10,750 bases of DNA from a bacterium 42_11 (GCA_001508835.1 LGFB01000026.1:1-10750), one strand, 5' to 3'; counted from the first letter of the stretch, positions 1 to 6,929 are shown. Made by a program: numbers and translations. Notes: a model not told the origin generated them from the sequence alone.

Positions 1-1
1 A

Positions 2-709
2 AGAACCCTGTTTGAAGGAAAACATGGATGGCTTAAAGCAATGTGTAATGGAGAATACGATGAAAATGCCATTATAGGGAATTTAGGAGAACGATGGGAG
101 ATTAGTTTCACTTACACAAAACTTTACCCCACCTGTAGACACTGCCACGCCCCCATAGATTTAGCTATAGAAGCCAGGGAAAAGCTTAACATCAAAAGCG
201 TAAACGACGTTAAAGAGGTTTTAATAAAGAGCTATACCTTGGGAATATTAGAAGTGGGGCAGATTTCTCTCCCCTCCTCCTTCGAAGAAGCCATGTTTAG
301 CTTGCCCTTCGCTATTGCCATAGCCATCGAAAGGGGAAGAGTAACCCTTGAAGACTATGACGAAAGGACGCTGAAAAACGAAACTCTAAGGAAATTCGCA
401 AAGGAACGAGTAAAAATATATGCCGATCCAGAGATGGATAGACTTTACCCTCATGAGAGAGGAGCTTACTTAAGACTCGTAACCGGTGATGGCAGAATCT
501 ATGAAAATAAAGTTCCCGTTGCCTTGGGAGAACCTGAAAGGCCGATCAACGATGAGATGCTTTACAGAAAGCTACATCTAATGCTTAAGCCACACTATCC
601 CGAAGATTTCCTAAAGGAACTTTGGGAAATAGTAATAGATAGGGGGCTTAGGGATGCCTCCTATGAAGATATCATAGAGATTTTCAGGAGGTATGTAAAA
701 AATGGCTAA
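2..709 (+). CDS. MmgE/PrpD family protein, C-terminal part (cut by window start)
   Basis: This is the C-terminal 235 residues of an MmgE/PrpD protein; the frame is open to the first base of the window, so the gene starts upstream and the ATG at 41 is internal. Residues just before that ATG read LFEGKHGWLKA, which matches the conserved 'ILEGKxGF' segment of the complete paralogue at 1055-2416. The family hallmark K-x-YPTCRHCHAPID follows (visible residues about 40-52), with the conserved lysine and a histidine usually close to the active site. The tail has the usual DPEMDRLYP and NDEMLYRKL-type segments. Family members include 2-methylcitrate dehydratase (PrpD), cis-aconitate decarboxylase and iminodisuccinate epimerase, so the reaction cannot be assigned. 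It is the first visible gene of the operon. The stop overlaps the next gene by 8 bases. The family call is firm and the function is unknown. Confidence 0.9.
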   Translation, partial: RTLFEGKHGWLKAMCNGEYDENAIIGNLGERWEISFTYTKLYPTCRHCHAPIDLAIEAREKLNIKSVNDVKEVLIKSYTLGILEVGQISLPSSFEEAMFSLPFAIAIAIERGRVTLEDYDERTLKNETLRKFAKERVKIYADPEMDRLYPHERGAYLRLVTGDGRIYENKVPVALGEPERPINDEMLYRKLHLMLKPHYPEDFLKELWEIVIDRGLRDASYEDIIEIFRRYVKNG

Positions 710-1031
710 GTATAAGAACATCTGTGACCTCGCAAGAACGGTAAGGAGCAAAAATGCGGGTGCCTTCATGATCACCCTTGAAATAATATTCGACAATAGG
801 GAGATTTACGAAAGGGTGAAAAAAAGCGGTGTTATAACAAGAAAAAAGTTAGCGGAGCTTTACGGAGTAGAAGAAGAGAAAATAATAGACTTCATGTTTT
901 TTGACCCGGGCATGGGAATAAAGGCCAACATTCGGAGATCTTCCCCAAGCGGTGGTCCTGGCGAAACGGATGTATATGGTTGCCAACAATATGCCCCTTT
1001 ACTCAACATAAATATACCGTGGGATGAGTAA
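702..1031 (+). CDS. DUF4387 family small protein
   Basis: A 109-residue protein that I recognise as a stand-alone DUF4387 domain. The family's typical blocks are RSKNAG (residues 15-20), DPGMGIKANIRR (68-79) and a Gly-rich SGGPGETDVYGCQQYAPL stretch (83-100); the last, with its Arg and Asp residues, looks like a ligand or partner contact. No signal peptide or membrane segment is seen, so it should be cytosolic. In other bacteria this domain is commonly found beside, or fused to, AtuA-like (DUF1446) proteins of carboxylic acid or acyl-CoA catabolism; no AtuA gene is visible here, though one could lie upstream of the window. The ATG lies inside the end of the preceding MmgE/PrpD gene with a strong site (AGGAGGT, 686-692) ahead of it, implying translational coupling. 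Its biochemical role is not known; a small subunit or accessory factor for a neighbouring enzyme is an inference. Confidence 0.85.
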   Translation: MAKYKNICDLARTVRSKNAGAFMITLEIIFDNREIYERVKKSGVITRKKLAELYGVEEEKIIDFMFFDPGMGIKANIRRSSPSGGPGETDVYGCQQYAPLLNINIPWDE

Positions 1032-1054
1032 TTCACTTAAGGGAGGGTTAAGTT

Positions 1055-2416
1055 TTGCGATCCTATACCGAGCTATTTTCGAGTTTCGTGACTTCTCTGA
1101 AATGGAGCGATCTCCCGGAGAAGGTTAAACATCAGGCTAAAAGGTGCTTCTTAGATGCTATAGGTGTCACGATAGCGGGAAGCTTTTATTCTGACACCGC
1201 CAAAGTGGTAAAATCCTTAACTTTAGAGTTTCAAGAAAGGGAAGAGTCTACCATTATAGGAACCAATTTTAAAAGATCCACGATGACTGCAGCTTTTGCC
1301 AACGGAGCAATGGCTCACGCCCTTGAGCTTGACGACGGTTCAAGAGAAGCAACCTATCATCCCGCCTCCTCTATTATACCCGCATCCTTTGCCTTGGCGG
1401 AAAAGCTATCCAAAGGAGGAAAGGATCTTCTCGAGGCCATAATATGTGGCTACGAAGTATCCATAAGGATAGGAAGTGCCATAAACCCCCATCATTACCT
1501 TAAAGGGTTTCACCCAACCGGAACGATAGCGGTTTTTGGAACAACAGTTTCATCTGCCAAGCTACTGAATTTAAACGAAGAGCAAACTGTAAATGCCCTT
1601 GGAATCGCAGGAAGCATGGCCTGCGGAATAAATCAATACGAAATAGACGGGTCCAATGTAAAACACCTTCATCCAGCAAATGCCGCAAGAAATGGAATAT
1701 TAGCAGCATTACTCGCTTTAAAAGGCATGCAAGGCCCGAGGTTCATACTTGAAGGAAAGCTCGGCTTCTTTAACTGTTATGCTCAAGAGTTCAAGAAGGA
1801 AGAGCTATCACGCAACTTAGGAAACGATTTCCAAATTCTAAAGGTTTACTTTAAGCCTTATCCATCATGCAGATATGTCCATTACGCAGTCGAGGCCATT
1901 CAGGAAATAAAGAAAAATCACGGCGTAAGAACAGAAGACGTAGAAAAGATAAACATAAAAACCCACCTTAACGCAAAACAGGGTTCAGATATCCCAGATT
2001 ACAGAACCCCTCTTCATGCTCGCTTAAGCATACAATATGGCGTAGCCTCAATGCTAATAAGAGGCAAAGCCGGCCTAAGGGAGTATACGGAAGAAAGCAT
2101 CAAAGATGAAAGGGTTCGGGAGTTAGCTCGAAGAATAACGATAGAAGTAGACCCGGAAATACAGAAGTTATACCCAAATCCCAGGTCATTGGTCCTCGAA
2201 GTAAAAACGAGAAGCGGAGAAACTTTCTCCTACAGGGTTGATTATCCCAAGGGAGATCCAGAAAACCCGATGAGCGATGAAGAGCTTGAAGAAAAATTTT
2301 TAGATATAACAGAAGAACCCTTGGGGAAGAAGAAGGCTTTGCTCCTATTAGAGAAGCTCTGGAACATAGATAAAGTTAAGGATGTAGAAGAATTAAGCAA
2401 ACTATTAATGTTTTAA
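1055..2416 (+). CDS. MmgE/PrpD family protein, full length
   Basis: A complete 453-residue MmgE/PrpD protein, normal for the family (about 450-500). It begins with TTG at 1055, chosen because GGGAGGG (1040-1046) lies at proper spacing and the N-terminus (YTELFSSFV) matches family starts. The expected active-site segments are all present: HALELDD with Asp93-Asp94, YHPASS with His102, GFHPTG with His153, VKHLHPANAA with Lys203 and His206, and FKPYPSCRYVH with Lys267. These correspond to positions described as catalytic in cis-aconitate decarboxylase and conserved in PrpD. The protein is therefore probably an active cytosolic enzyme acting on a branched di- or tricarboxylate, by dehydration, decarboxylation or epimerisation. 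It lies 23 bases after the DUF4387 gene and 17 bases before a second paralogue. Naming it prpD would be an over-call, because no methylcitrate synthase or methylisocitrate lyase is visible in the window. Confidence 0.92.
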   Translation: MRSYTELFSSFVTSLKWSDLPEKVKHQAKRCFLDAIGVTIAGSFYSDTAKVVKSLTLEFQEREESTIIGTNFKRSTMTAAFANGAMAHALELDDGSREATYHPASSIIPASFALAEKLSKGGKDLLEAIICGYEVSIRIGSAINPHHYLKGFHPTGTIAVFGTTVSSAKLLNLNEEQTVNALGIAGSMACGINQYEIDGSNVKHLHPANAARNGILAALLALKGMQGPRFILEGKLGFFNCYAQEFKKEELSRNLGNDFQILKVYFKPYPSCRYVHYAVEAIQEIKKNHGVRTEDVEKINIKTHLNAKQGSDIPDYRTPLHARLSIQYGVASMLIRGKAGLREYTEESIKDERVRELARRITIEVDPEIQKLYPNPRSLVLEVKTRSGETFSYRVDYPKGDPENPMSDEELEEKFLDITEEPLGKKKALLLLEKLWNIDKVKDVEELSKLLMF

Positions 2417-2433
2417 AGGGAGGTTGTTAAGGA

Positions 2434-3840
2434 ATGACCGAAGTTATAAATCCCGCAAAGGGAACAATAGGAGAAGCTTTAGCCAGGTTTGCCGTGGAAC
2501 TCAGATATGAAGACATTCCCAAAGAAGTACTCAAGCATCTTAAGGATGTAATGCTTGACGGCTATGGATGTGGCCTGTTTGGAACCACAACTCCCTGGTG
2601 GTCTATATACAAAAGGGTATTAACATCGTTGTTTAAAGAAAAAGATTCCTCTATCTGGGGAACAAACGAAAAAACCTCCGTGATAGCTGCAACCATGTTA
2701 AACGGTGCAGCAATAAACTCCTTCGAGCTCGATGATACTCACACGGAGGGAATAATTCATGTTTCAACTGGAGTCTTAGGCTGTATAACCTCCTTTGCCG
2801 AAATGCTGGGAAACGTTTCAGGAAAGGACTTCCTTGTAGCAGCCACATTAGCATATGAGCTATCTTGCAGGATAGCAGCGCCCGTTGGAAGAATATTGGC
2901 CAATGAAGGGTTTAACAACACCGGAGTTTGCTGTCCCATAGGGTCAACGGCAGGCTGTGGGAAGCTTCTCGGCCTTAATGTAGACCAGATGATAGATGCC
3001 TTCGGCATCGCAGGAAACTGGTCCTCGGGACTCCAAGCCGTTCAATTCGAATCCATGGCCAAAAGAATAGTCCCCTCAAAATCCTCGGAAGGGGCAATAA
3101 TAGGGACTCTCTTAGCCAAAGAAGGTTTCACTGGAATAAAGGATCTTTTCGAAAACAAGTTTGGTGGGTTTTATAACTGCTTTACCAACGATATATACAA
3201 CAGAGATAGAATTATCGGCGAGCTTGGAACAAGATACGAATTGATGGGTATAGGGTTGAAATTTTACTCCACATGCAGAAGCAAGCATTCCACCATAGAT
3301 GCTTTAAAGAGATTTAAAATCGAACATCCAGAGGTAAACCCCGATGATATAGAAAGGGTCATCGTTCACACTACCACCATCACCAAAAAATATTCTGTTG
3401 ACGTGGATAGAATAACAAGCGTGGTATCAGCACAGTTAAGCCACCCCTATGTCTGTGCTGTAGTATTACTCGAAGGAGATGCCTTTATAGACAAGTTCAC
3501 TGAGGAAAAGATAAGAAACCCTAAAATATTAGAGCTCGCGAAAAAGGTAGAGGTTGTCGTTGACCCAGAGATAGACAAACTTCCCGATTCGTTGAGGTAC
3601 ACCGTCCACGTGGATATCCACCTTAAGAATGGAAAAACCTATAGAGTAACTCAGCAGTTTCCTAAGGGGCATCCTCAGAACCCCTATACTCAGGAGGAGC
3701 TTGAAAGGAAATTCAAGATATTGGCAGGAAAAGTATTCGATGACGAAAAGCACCTGGACAAGATTATAGAAACAGTGATGAACTTAGAGGAAATTTCAAA
3801 TATAAAGGAGCTTACCATGCTCCTAAGGAAAGAATCATGA
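2434..3840 (+). CDS. MmgE/PrpD family protein, divergent paralogue with altered active-site positions
   Basis: A complete 468-residue MmgE/PrpD protein with ATG at 2434 and GGGAGGT at 2418-2424. It keeps the ELDD motif (Asp100-Asp101), His109 in IIHVST, the KR pair (Lys210-Arg211) and the Lys276/CRSKH segment. Two usual histidines are replaced. Where the paralogue at 1055-2416 has GFHPTG, this protein reads GFNNTG (Asn at about 162), and the KHLHPANAA-type segment has become KRIVPSKSS, losing the histidine after the Lys. The segment also has CC and CGK cysteines in GVCCPIGSTAGCGKLLG. The reading frame is intact, so this is divergence rather than decay. It may catalyse a different step from its neighbour, or act as a non-catalytic partner. 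Its last four bases overlap the start of the aconitase-type large subunit (ATGA), which ties it closely to that enzyme. The reaction is unknown. Confidence 0.9.
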   Translation: MTEVINPAKGTIGEALARFAVELRYEDIPKEVLKHLKDVMLDGYGCGLFGTTTPWWSIYKRVLTSLFKEKDSSIWGTNEKTSVIAATMLNGAAINSFELDDTHTEGIIHVSTGVLGCITSFAEMLGNVSGKDFLVAATLAYELSCRIAAPVGRILANEGFNNTGVCCPIGSTAGCGKLLGLNVDQMIDAFGIAGNWSSGLQAVQFESMAKRIVPSKSSEGAIIGTLLAKEGFTGIKDLFENKFGGFYNCFTNDIYNRDRIIGELGTRYELMGIGLKFYSTCRSKHSTIDALKRFKIEHPEVNPDDIERVIVHTTTITKKYSVDVDRITSVVSAQLSHPYVCAVVLLEGDAFIDKFTEEKIRNPKILELAKKVEVVVDPEIDKLPDSLRYTVHVDIHLKNGKTYRVTQQFPKGHPQNPYTQEELERKFKILAGKVFDDEKHLDKIIETVMNLEEISNIKELTMLLRKES

Positions 3841-5093
3841 AGGGAAAAACCATCGTTGAAAAGATAATCTCCTCTCACTCAAAAGAAGAAGTAAGGGCTG
3901 GAGACTTCACGGTAGTATCTGTAGATATCGCCATGTGTCATGATGCTACAGGTCCAGCTGTAATCAAAGCCTTCGAAGAGTTCGGAAGAAAAAAAGTCTG
4001 GGATAACGAAAAGATTGTGTTCGTGCTCGACCATGCAGCGCCTCCTCCCAACGAAAGGGCAAGCAATCTCCACTTAATGATGAGAGATTTCGCCGAAAGG
4101 CAGGGAATTAAGCTTTTCGATGTTGGTACCGGAGTGTGTCACCAAGTCATCATGGAAAAGGGATTGATCTTGCCAGGAGAAATAGCTGTTGGAACGGACT
4201 CTCATACCTGCACCTATGGGGCGTTGAACGCTTTTGCCTTCGGGATAGGCTCAACGGACATGAGCGGGGTATTCCTAACAGGAAAGATATGGCTAAAGGT
4301 TCCTCAAACTCTAAAGGTTTCTCTAAACGGCGGTCTTCCGAAGGGAGTATACGCTAAAGATATAGCCTTAAAGCTTATAAGAACCATAGGAGTCGAAGGA
4401 GCTGACTACTTAGCTCTTGAGTTTTCGGGAGACGTTTTAAGTGAACTTCCCATGTCAGAAAGATTCGTTCTATCGAATATGTCAATAGAATGTGGAGCCA
4501 AGGCAGGAATAATGGAAGCGGACTTAAAAACACTAAACTGGCTTAAAGGAAAAGCCAGAAGAAGATTTTCACCTATAAGGAGCGATGGGGATGCAAACTT
4601 CATAGATGAAATACATATAAACTGCTCTACCCTCGAGCCTCTTGTTGCCATTCCACACTCCGTAGACAATGTTCACCCCGTAAAAGAAGTGGAAGGAACC
4701 GAAATAGATCAAATCTTCATAGGAACCTGCACAAATGGGAGAGCTGAGGATTTAGAGGTAGCTGCCGCTATCCTCGCTGGTAAAAAGGTATCTCCAAAGG
4801 TGCGTTTATTAATATGCCCTGCATCCCAAGAAGAGCTATTTAAATCCCTTCAAACCGGAGCACTCAAGGCCTTGCTTGAAGCTGGCGGCATATTAATACC
4901 ACCCGGTTGCGGCCCATGTCCGGGAACTCATTTGGGCATTCCCGCTGATGGAGAAAAGGTGCTATCAACAGCTAATAGAAACTTTAAAGGAAGGATGGGA
5001 AACAACAAAGCCTTCATATTTTTAGCCTCCCCTGCCACATGCGCCGCCTCCGCCTTAACTGGCAAGATCACTGACCCAAGAAGATTCCTATGA
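3837..5093 (+). CDS. Aconitase-superfamily hydro-lyase, large subunit (LeuC/HacA-like)
   Basis: A 418-residue large subunit of a two-subunit [4Fe-4S] dehydratase of the 3-isopropylmalate/homoaconitate/2,3-dimethylmalate dehydratase type. The short length fits the archaeal-type LeuC/HacA branch rather than the roughly 470-residue enterobacterial LeuC. Cluster ligands are visible as Cys298 in GTCTNGR and Cys358/Cys361 in PPGCGPCPG. Other family marks are DHAAPP (65-70), GTDSHTCTYGALNAFAFGIGSTD (119-141), NRNFKGRMG (380-388) and SPATCAASALTGKI near the C-terminus. It should reversibly move water across a C=C bond through a 2-enoate intermediate, together with the small subunit encoded 13 bases downstream. 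The start overlaps the preceding MmgE/PrpD gene by ATGA. No leuA or leuB homologue is in the window and the company is catabolic, so leucine synthesis is less likely than an acid-degrading role. The substrate is not determined. Confidence 0.92.
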   Translation: MKGKTIVEKIISSHSKEEVRAGDFTVVSVDIAMCHDATGPAVIKAFEEFGRKKVWDNEKIVFVLDHAAPPPNERASNLHLMMRDFAERQGIKLFDVGTGVCHQVIMEKGLILPGEIAVGTDSHTCTYGALNAFAFGIGSTDMSGVFLTGKIWLKVPQTLKVSLNGGLPKGVYAKDIALKLIRTIGVEGADYLALEFSGDVLSELPMSERFVLSNMSIECGAKAGIMEADLKTLNWLKGKARRRFSPIRSDGDANFIDEIHINCSTLEPLVAIPHSVDNVHPVKEVEGTEIDQIFIGTCTNGRAEDLEVAAAILAGKKVSPKVRLLICPASQEELFKSLQTGALKALLEAGGILIPPGCGPCPGTHLGIPADGEKVLSTANRNFKGRMGNNKAFIFLASPATCAASALTGKITDPRRFL

Positions 5094-5106
5094 GGAGGGT
5101 AAAAAA

Positions 5107-5607
5107 ATGAGTTCGCCTCTTAAAGGAAGAGCCTTCAAGTTAGGAAATAACATAAACACCGATTACATAATAGCAGGGAAATACACGAAAACCTTGGATT
5201 ACAACTCTTTAGCCGAACATCTGCTTGAGGATTTAGATCCCACTCTGGTCAAGAGGATAAACAGGGGAGACTTTTTAGTAGCAGGAAGAAACTTTGGGTG
5301 TGGGTCCTCAAGGGAACAAGCAGCGATAGCAATAAAATATGCCGGTATCGGAGCTGTGCTCGCCAAATCTTTTGCCAGAATCTTCTTCAGAAACGCTATA
5401 AATTTGGGCCTACCCGCCATTACTTGCGACACAGACAAAATAGATGAGGGAGATGAGCTTCTAATAGACATTGACAATTTCGAGATTAGAAATTTGACTA
5501 AATCCCTTATCATCCCAGCAACGCCGTTAAACAAGGTCATGAGAGATATCTTAAAGGAGGGGGGACTGATCCCATACCTTAAAAGGTATGGGGATTTCTT
5601 CCTGTAA
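5107..5607 (+). CDS. Aconitase-superfamily hydro-lyase, small subunit (LeuD/HacB-like)
   Basis: A 166-residue swivel-domain subunit, a normal length for the LeuD/HacB/DmdB type, and the partner of the large subunit ending 13 bases upstream. Conserved features are NNINTDYIIAGKYTKT (residues 14-29), the GRNFGCGSSREQAAIAIK segment (about 60-77), whose Ser-Ser-Arg binds substrate in the family, and KSFARIFFRNAINLGLP. The residues in the loop known to set substrate choice read Tyr-Thr-Lys-Thr (26-29). Homoaconitase-type enzymes have a basic residue here (YLRT), while some isopropylmalate isomerases have uncharged ones. The Lys could bind an additional carboxylate, hinting at a tricarboxylate-like substrate, but this is inference. 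ATG at 5107 follows GAGGAGGG (5092-5099). A hairpin-forming sequence sits in its last codons. Confidence 0.92.
   Translation: MSSPLKGRAFKLGNNINTDYIIAGKYTKTLDYNSLAEHLLEDLDPTLVKRINRGDFLVAGRNFGCGSSREQAAIAIKYAGIGAVLAKSFARIFFRNAINLGLPAITCDTDKIDEGDELLIDIDNFEIRNLTKSLIIPATPLNKVMRDILKEGGLIPYLKRYGDFFL
5571..5592 (+). terminator. Hairpin in the 3' end of the small-subunit gene, possible attenuator
   Basis: CCCATACCTT and AAGGTATGGG form a perfect 10-base inverted repeat with only AA between them; in RNA this would be a stem of about 8 bp with a TTAAAA loop. It ends 15 bases before the stop codon and is followed by a weak T/C-rich stretch (ATTTCTTCC). It could act as a partial terminator or mRNA-stabilising element separating the enzyme genes from the transporter genes. 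It lies inside codons for IPYLKRYG, so chance is possible. Confidence 0.35.
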
Positions 5608-5637
5608 GGGATAAAAAAACAAGGGGGGGTGAAAACA

Positions 5638-5712
5638 ATGAAAAAAATAGTAAAAGCGGGGCTCTTTCTGCTTTTAAGCCTTTCTATTAATGAAACGGTT
5701 AGGATACGATAA
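5638..5712 (+). pseudogene. Remnant of a TAXI-type TRAP solute receptor: start and signal peptide only
   Basis: A strong ribosome site (AGGGGGGG, 5621-5628) precedes ATG at 5638. The first 17 codons read MKKIVKAGLFLLLSLSI, a classic Sec signal peptide start with a Lys-rich n-region and Leu-rich core. The frame then ends after 24 codons at TAA 5710-5712, because from about 5684 the DNA encodes the middle of a TRAP permease in another frame. In TAXI-type TRAP operons the periplasmic receptor gene normally sits directly before the fused permease, so the simplest reading is a deletion joining the receptor's signal sequence to the permease. The receptor identity rests on position and signal peptide only, because the mature domain is absent. 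The product would be a useless 24-residue peptide. Confidence 0.7.
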
Positions 5713-6825
5713 AGATTTTGCCGCTGCCGTTGAGGCTATCGCCTCAACAGGTGGAATAATACCCCCCCCTCTGATGGGGATGGCCGCCTTCATGATGTCT
5801 GAATTTTTAGGGATACCATACCTTAAGGTAATGGGTTACGCGCTTATACCCTGCCTACTTTTCTACACAGGCATTTACGCTGGCGTCCACTTCTATACAT
5901 TGAAAAACAACCTCTCCGCCGTTCCCGAAAATGAAATACCAAAATTAATAGACGTTTTGAAACCTAAAAAGATTTTTCCCCTACTTATGCCTACCTCAGT
6001 ACTGCTTTACCTTATAGCCATAGGGAGACCCTTAATGTATGCGGGTTTCTAGGGTAGCATTGCCTGCATTCTAATTTTTCTGCATTAAATCTGAAGAATG
6101 CAAGCTTTAAAAATTCCTTCTCGGTTATCTTAAAAGCCTTTGAGGATGGAGGAACAAGTCTGTCAAGATTAGTTCCGGTCCTTGTCTCCGTTAACATTCT
6201 GGTTAACATGATAGGGATGACGGGATTAGCACCCAAACTAAGCGGTCTTATCATGGAGTTGGGAGGACAAAACCTTATTCTCTCACTTATAATAGCAACG
6301 ATCATACCTTTCATCTTAGGCACCTCTCTACCTGTAGCTCCAACCTACATACTCTGTTTATCCATACTATCAGCACCTCTGCTTAATCTTGGCATAAAAG
6401 CTGAAGCCGTTCATCTCTTCTTCATTTACTGGTCAATGCTAGGAGGAGTAACCCCTCCCACATGCACACAAGCCATGGTAGCTGCAGGAATATCGGGAGG
6501 AAACTGGGTTAAAACCGGATTTTTATCGGTTAAGCTTGGAATCGTAGCTTTTATAATCCCCTTCTTCTTCGCTATCAATCCATCGCTAATAGGATTATCA
6601 AGCTGGGGAGAGGTCATATTCTCAGCCACTACCGGCTTCTTAGGCGTTTTACTCCTTTCCTTCAGCATTTTCTGGGATTTTAGAAGCGGTTTAAGCGTCC
6701 CCTTAAGAACCGCTTTATTTATCTGCGGTCTTTTGGCCCTCTATCCCGCCTTCCTCGCATCCTTGGTTGGATTGCTTGCGGCCTTTCTACTCATACTCCT
6801 CAGCAAGAAAGTAAAACCCCTTTAA
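5687..6825 (+). pseudogene. TRAP transporter fused permease, degraded: N-terminal part deleted, nonsense codon and frameshift
   Basis: This stretch encodes the C-terminal part of a 4TM/12TM-fused (DctQM) TRAP permease, about 380 codons against more than 600 for an intact one. The first piece (5687-6049) starts at LMKRLGYDKDFAAAVEAIASTGG followed by PPLMGMAAFMM, a hallmark of the DctM core. It ends at an in-frame TAG (6050-6052); with TGG the text would read GFWGSIACILIF, as expected for the family. The remainder (ALNLKNASFKN, then GMTGLAPKLSGL, ILGTSLPVAPTYI and GGVTPPTCTQAMVAAGISG) is in the next frame from about 6080 and stays open to TAA at 6823-6825. Restoring one base in the T-run at 6075-6079 joins the two pieces. 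The permease would have moved an organic acid with sodium across the inner membrane; as written it cannot be made whole. Internal starts at 5690 and 6208 might yield fragments. Confidence 0.88.
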
Positions 6826-6866
6826 CCTTTTAGGCTCGGCTTGCCACAGCAAAAAAGGCGCCCCCA

Positions 6867-6876
6867 TTGTATACAA
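6867..6876. promoter_or_regulatory. Perfect palindrome TTGTATACAA, possible GntR-type operator
   Basis: TTGTATACAA is exactly self-complementary. Its form resembles operators of GntR/FCD-type regulators, which often control organic acid catabolism. It lies downstream of the decayed transporter and about 140 bases before the chemoreceptor -35 box. No regulator gene is in the window, so the binding protein is inferred only by motif style. Confidence 0.35.
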
Positions 6877-6915
6877 CTTTACTTCCGAATCCTTGAAATT
6901 TCCGGTCTCACCTTT

Positions 6916-6929
6916 TTACATATTTGTAA
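6916..6929. promoter_or_regulatory. Inverted repeat TTACA-N4-TGTAA, possible operator
   Basis: Five-base arms TTACA (6916-6920) and TGTAA (6925-6929) flank TATT. A third, weaker element TACA-A-TGTA occurs at 6984-6992, about 25 bases upstream of the chemoreceptor -35 box. The shared TACA/TGTA arms suggest related protein-binding sites, but in AT-rich DNA chance repeats of this size are common. Confidence 0.25.

Noticed and set aside
1055..3840. prpD of a methylcitrate cycle
   Set aside because: No prpB, prpC or acnD/prpF is visible and there are three paralogues in tandem; the gene symbol is not supported.
3837..5607. Leucine biosynthesis leuC-leuD
   Set aside because: The proteins are of that superfamily, but no leuA or leuB is nearby, and the neighbours are MmgE/PrpD genes and a TRAP transporter. 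I kept only the family-level call.
6050..6052. TAG in the permease as pyrrolysine or programmed readthrough
   Set aside because: Readthrough would still hit TAA at 6086-6088 because of the separate frameshift, and the N-terminal part of the protein is missing anyway. Simple decay explains all three lesions.
5690..6052. A genuine small 120-residue membrane protein
   Set aside because: Its sequence is a mid-segment of the TRAP DctM core with no independent start region, and homology continues past the stop in the next frame.
6208..6825. A genuine separate 205-residue permease gene
   Set aside because: Permease homology extends upstream of the ATG at 6208 in the same frame back to about 6080, and there is no ribosome site at 6208. 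It is the tail of the broken gene.
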